A stretch of DNA of 64,000 nucleotides from Anodontia alba. Its lineage: Eukaryota; Mollusca; Bivalvia; Lucinida; Lucinidae. The position numbers were made by a program, and so were the translations under genes. A model generated the notes under the pieces. The model was not told where the DNA came from and made no database searches. It saw only the letters and a program-made list of their open reading frames with translations. Position 1 is the first letter of the stretch. Each line of letters opens with the position of its first letter. Shown piece by piece: positions 52,901-55,900 of this stretch. The stretch lies in the NCBI GenBank assembly GCA_964016985.1, contig OZ024828.1, forward strand, positions 3,187,701 to 3,251,700, in the 5' to 3' direction.

Positions 52901-55900
52901 CCACAAAGCAACAAAGAGTAAGACTAACACCGGGACCACCGCCTTAGAACGGTCGGTAGAGCAAACCACCGAGGGGGGTGAAGTTGTCTCCCTTGTACGT
53001 ATTCCAAAAACAACTACTAAGTGCATCAACTCCCCATAACAATGATGTTTTGTTTGTATTTCAATTTCAGAGTCCTACGTCGCAACGACAATCGATTATG
53101 AGATCCCACCTCGTGATCCGGGTTTTCTCATATTAAAGAACTTAACAGTGAATAACCAGATGACAGTTCAATGTAACGCTACAAACAAGCATGGATATGT
53201 TTATGCGACCACAGCATTGTACATTCGAGGTAATGTTACATCAGGGAGAAAAAATTGTAGATATCCAGGAATAGCCAAAATCACAAATCATAGCCAACCA
53301 AATGCATCACCAAAGCATACCTATATAATTTTGACCCTCTTAAACCCCACTTTTATATAGTAAAACAGGGTTTACAGGGGTAGACGTTATTGTTTCTTAT
53401 TTCTGTTCAAAAACATAGTTTGTGGGTACTCGTTAGAACCGCCGTGACGAGGCGGTTCTGACGAGTACCCACAATCTATGTTTTGAGTAGATATATGAAA
53501 ACTATCAAAATTCTTATCAGAAAACTTTCAGTTTTGGTGGTGAAATTTTCAGTATATTTGAATAGGCGTGTTTTCAGCCATGTACACAGCGAACAGCCAC
53601 AATCTCTATTTTTGAGCAAAACTATCAAGTGTTGGTTATATATTTCTTAGTTAAAATGCATGGAGCAGTCAGGCAACAAGATTATTTTAATTTGCTGATA
53701 CGTTTTGTTTTTGTCTCTCCAGCGCTTCACATGTAAAGCACAGAATGTCAACGCCATGACGTTCATGTTTTGTTTGGTGACGTTAGACGTGTAAACAATA
53801 AAGTAAAAAGAAAATTTGCTCTTTGAGTGAATACCATAAACATTTTTATCTCGTGTAATAGAAACAGTCAAGATTTCACTCGTGCTTTGCATGTCTGTAA
53901 ATACTGATGCTTTCATTTCACTCGATGAAAATATTTATGGTATTCACAACAAAAATTAAGTATGCCCTATTTCTTCTGTATTTACAAAAATAACTTTCGG
54001 ATTATTAACCCTTAGGCTGCTAATCACGACTATTGTCGCACTGGGGGTGGGAGGGGGGTGTCTGCCGACTCTAAAGCCTGTCAAACTTACTATTTATCAC
54101 ATGCAACCATTCAGAGCAAGTGTTCTCATACAGGAGTGAACCTACTTTCATACAAACTCGCCACTTTTCATTAGATAGTCAGGTGCTGGATTTTACCCCC
54201 ACTAAAAAGACCGAGAATACCAAATATCAAGCTGCCATTAATTTCAGCGCACACTTCAACAGTTTGATCACGATTTTCTGGAAAAAATGCCCATAATACC
54301 TGAATGTTTTCCAGTCAGGAAGAAGTAGGAATAACAGTAGAACCTTTGTATGTCACTTGTTTCATTCGCAATAGTACATAGTAGGCGCTGATCACTTGTA
54401 ATTTTTTTTTAGTGTCTTAAACGGTTCCCGGTTTACACGTGACTGTCACGTGACTTTCTAGTCATGTGACCATCCCTTCTTCGGTAAAATGGCCACCTAC
54501 GATCGGCAAAATGTATGTGAAAATTCCATGTAATTCGAGGCAAAATTAAAGGAGTAATGACTTCTCGAGTAGAGGTACCCCCTCTTACAGGCTTGATTCA
54601 TTTTTTTCTTAGCAGCCTAAGGGTTAAAGTGTAACATATATATCAGTAAACGTAAATGTCTTACCCAGGAGCTTTGCGATGTAGTATTTTATGAGACATA
54701 GTTACCAGCCTAAATATACAGATACCTAAACTAGTTCCTACACCGCATTACGAAAACATACCTATTCAAATATATAGAAAATTTCACCTCCAGAAACTGA
54801 AAATTTTCAGATAAAAAGCTATGATATTTTTCACAAAACATAGATTGTGGGTACTCGTTAGAACCGCCCGCCTCGCCGAGGCGGTTGTAACGAGTACCCA
54901 CAAGCTATGTTTTTGAGCAGAAATAAGAAAAATAATGTATACCCCTGTAAACCCCAGTTTTACTATATAAAAGTGGGGTTTCATTGGGTCAATATTATAT
55001 AGGTATGTTTTCGTGATGAAAACTAAAATTTTAACAAACCCAATTGTCTACCTAGTGATAAATACAATTACTGATTAAATGGCTAATTTTGCAGATTATG
55101 ATCAAATTTCTCCCAGTTTAGCCTGGACATCTGTTCTTTTTGTGGCTGTTTTATTGTTTTTGTTTGTCTGTCCCTTTGATGTGGATCAGTCCCCGAGTTC
55201 ACTTATTTGCTTCGGTCTACTTTCTTTACTCAGACATTTCTGTTTGATTATTTGGTGTGACTACTGTATGATATAGCATTATATAATATATAATCGACTC
55301 TCGTTATCTCCAACCCCAATGAGCCAGAAGTACTGGTTTGAAATAAAAGTAATTTAAGCAAATAAGAATTAAATTGTAAGGAATATACAGTCGACTCTCA
55401 TTATCTCGAATTCCGATGGAATCTATTAAATGATTCGAGATATCTGTACCTCGATATGTAAGACTTGCAGAATTGAGGAACAAATATTCGACCAACCACA
55501 TTTAACAAATAAATATATGTAATTGGTCTCTTGAAGTTAGAAATATATTGAAAATATTTTGGAAAAGGGGAGCAATTTCTCCTCTTTTCCACAATATTTT
55601 TTGACTGGTTGTTTGATGTTCATGTTAAGGCAGGGACCAGATTTTCACTTCGAGATAAGTGGTTATTCGAGATAAGCGAGGTCGAGATGACGAGAGTCAA
55701 CTATAAGCAATCTACGAGGGATATTCGAAATGAATTGCTTATTGTCCTCTAGCTCGATATCCACGTGAGGCACGATAAAAACCAATACATACCTGTATAG
55801 GGTTATTCAATATCTACACAATGGTGTATAAATGTACATGTTAGACTAAGTGTAAGACATAAAATTTGCCATTTGAATACACGCAGTCATTGACCACTGC

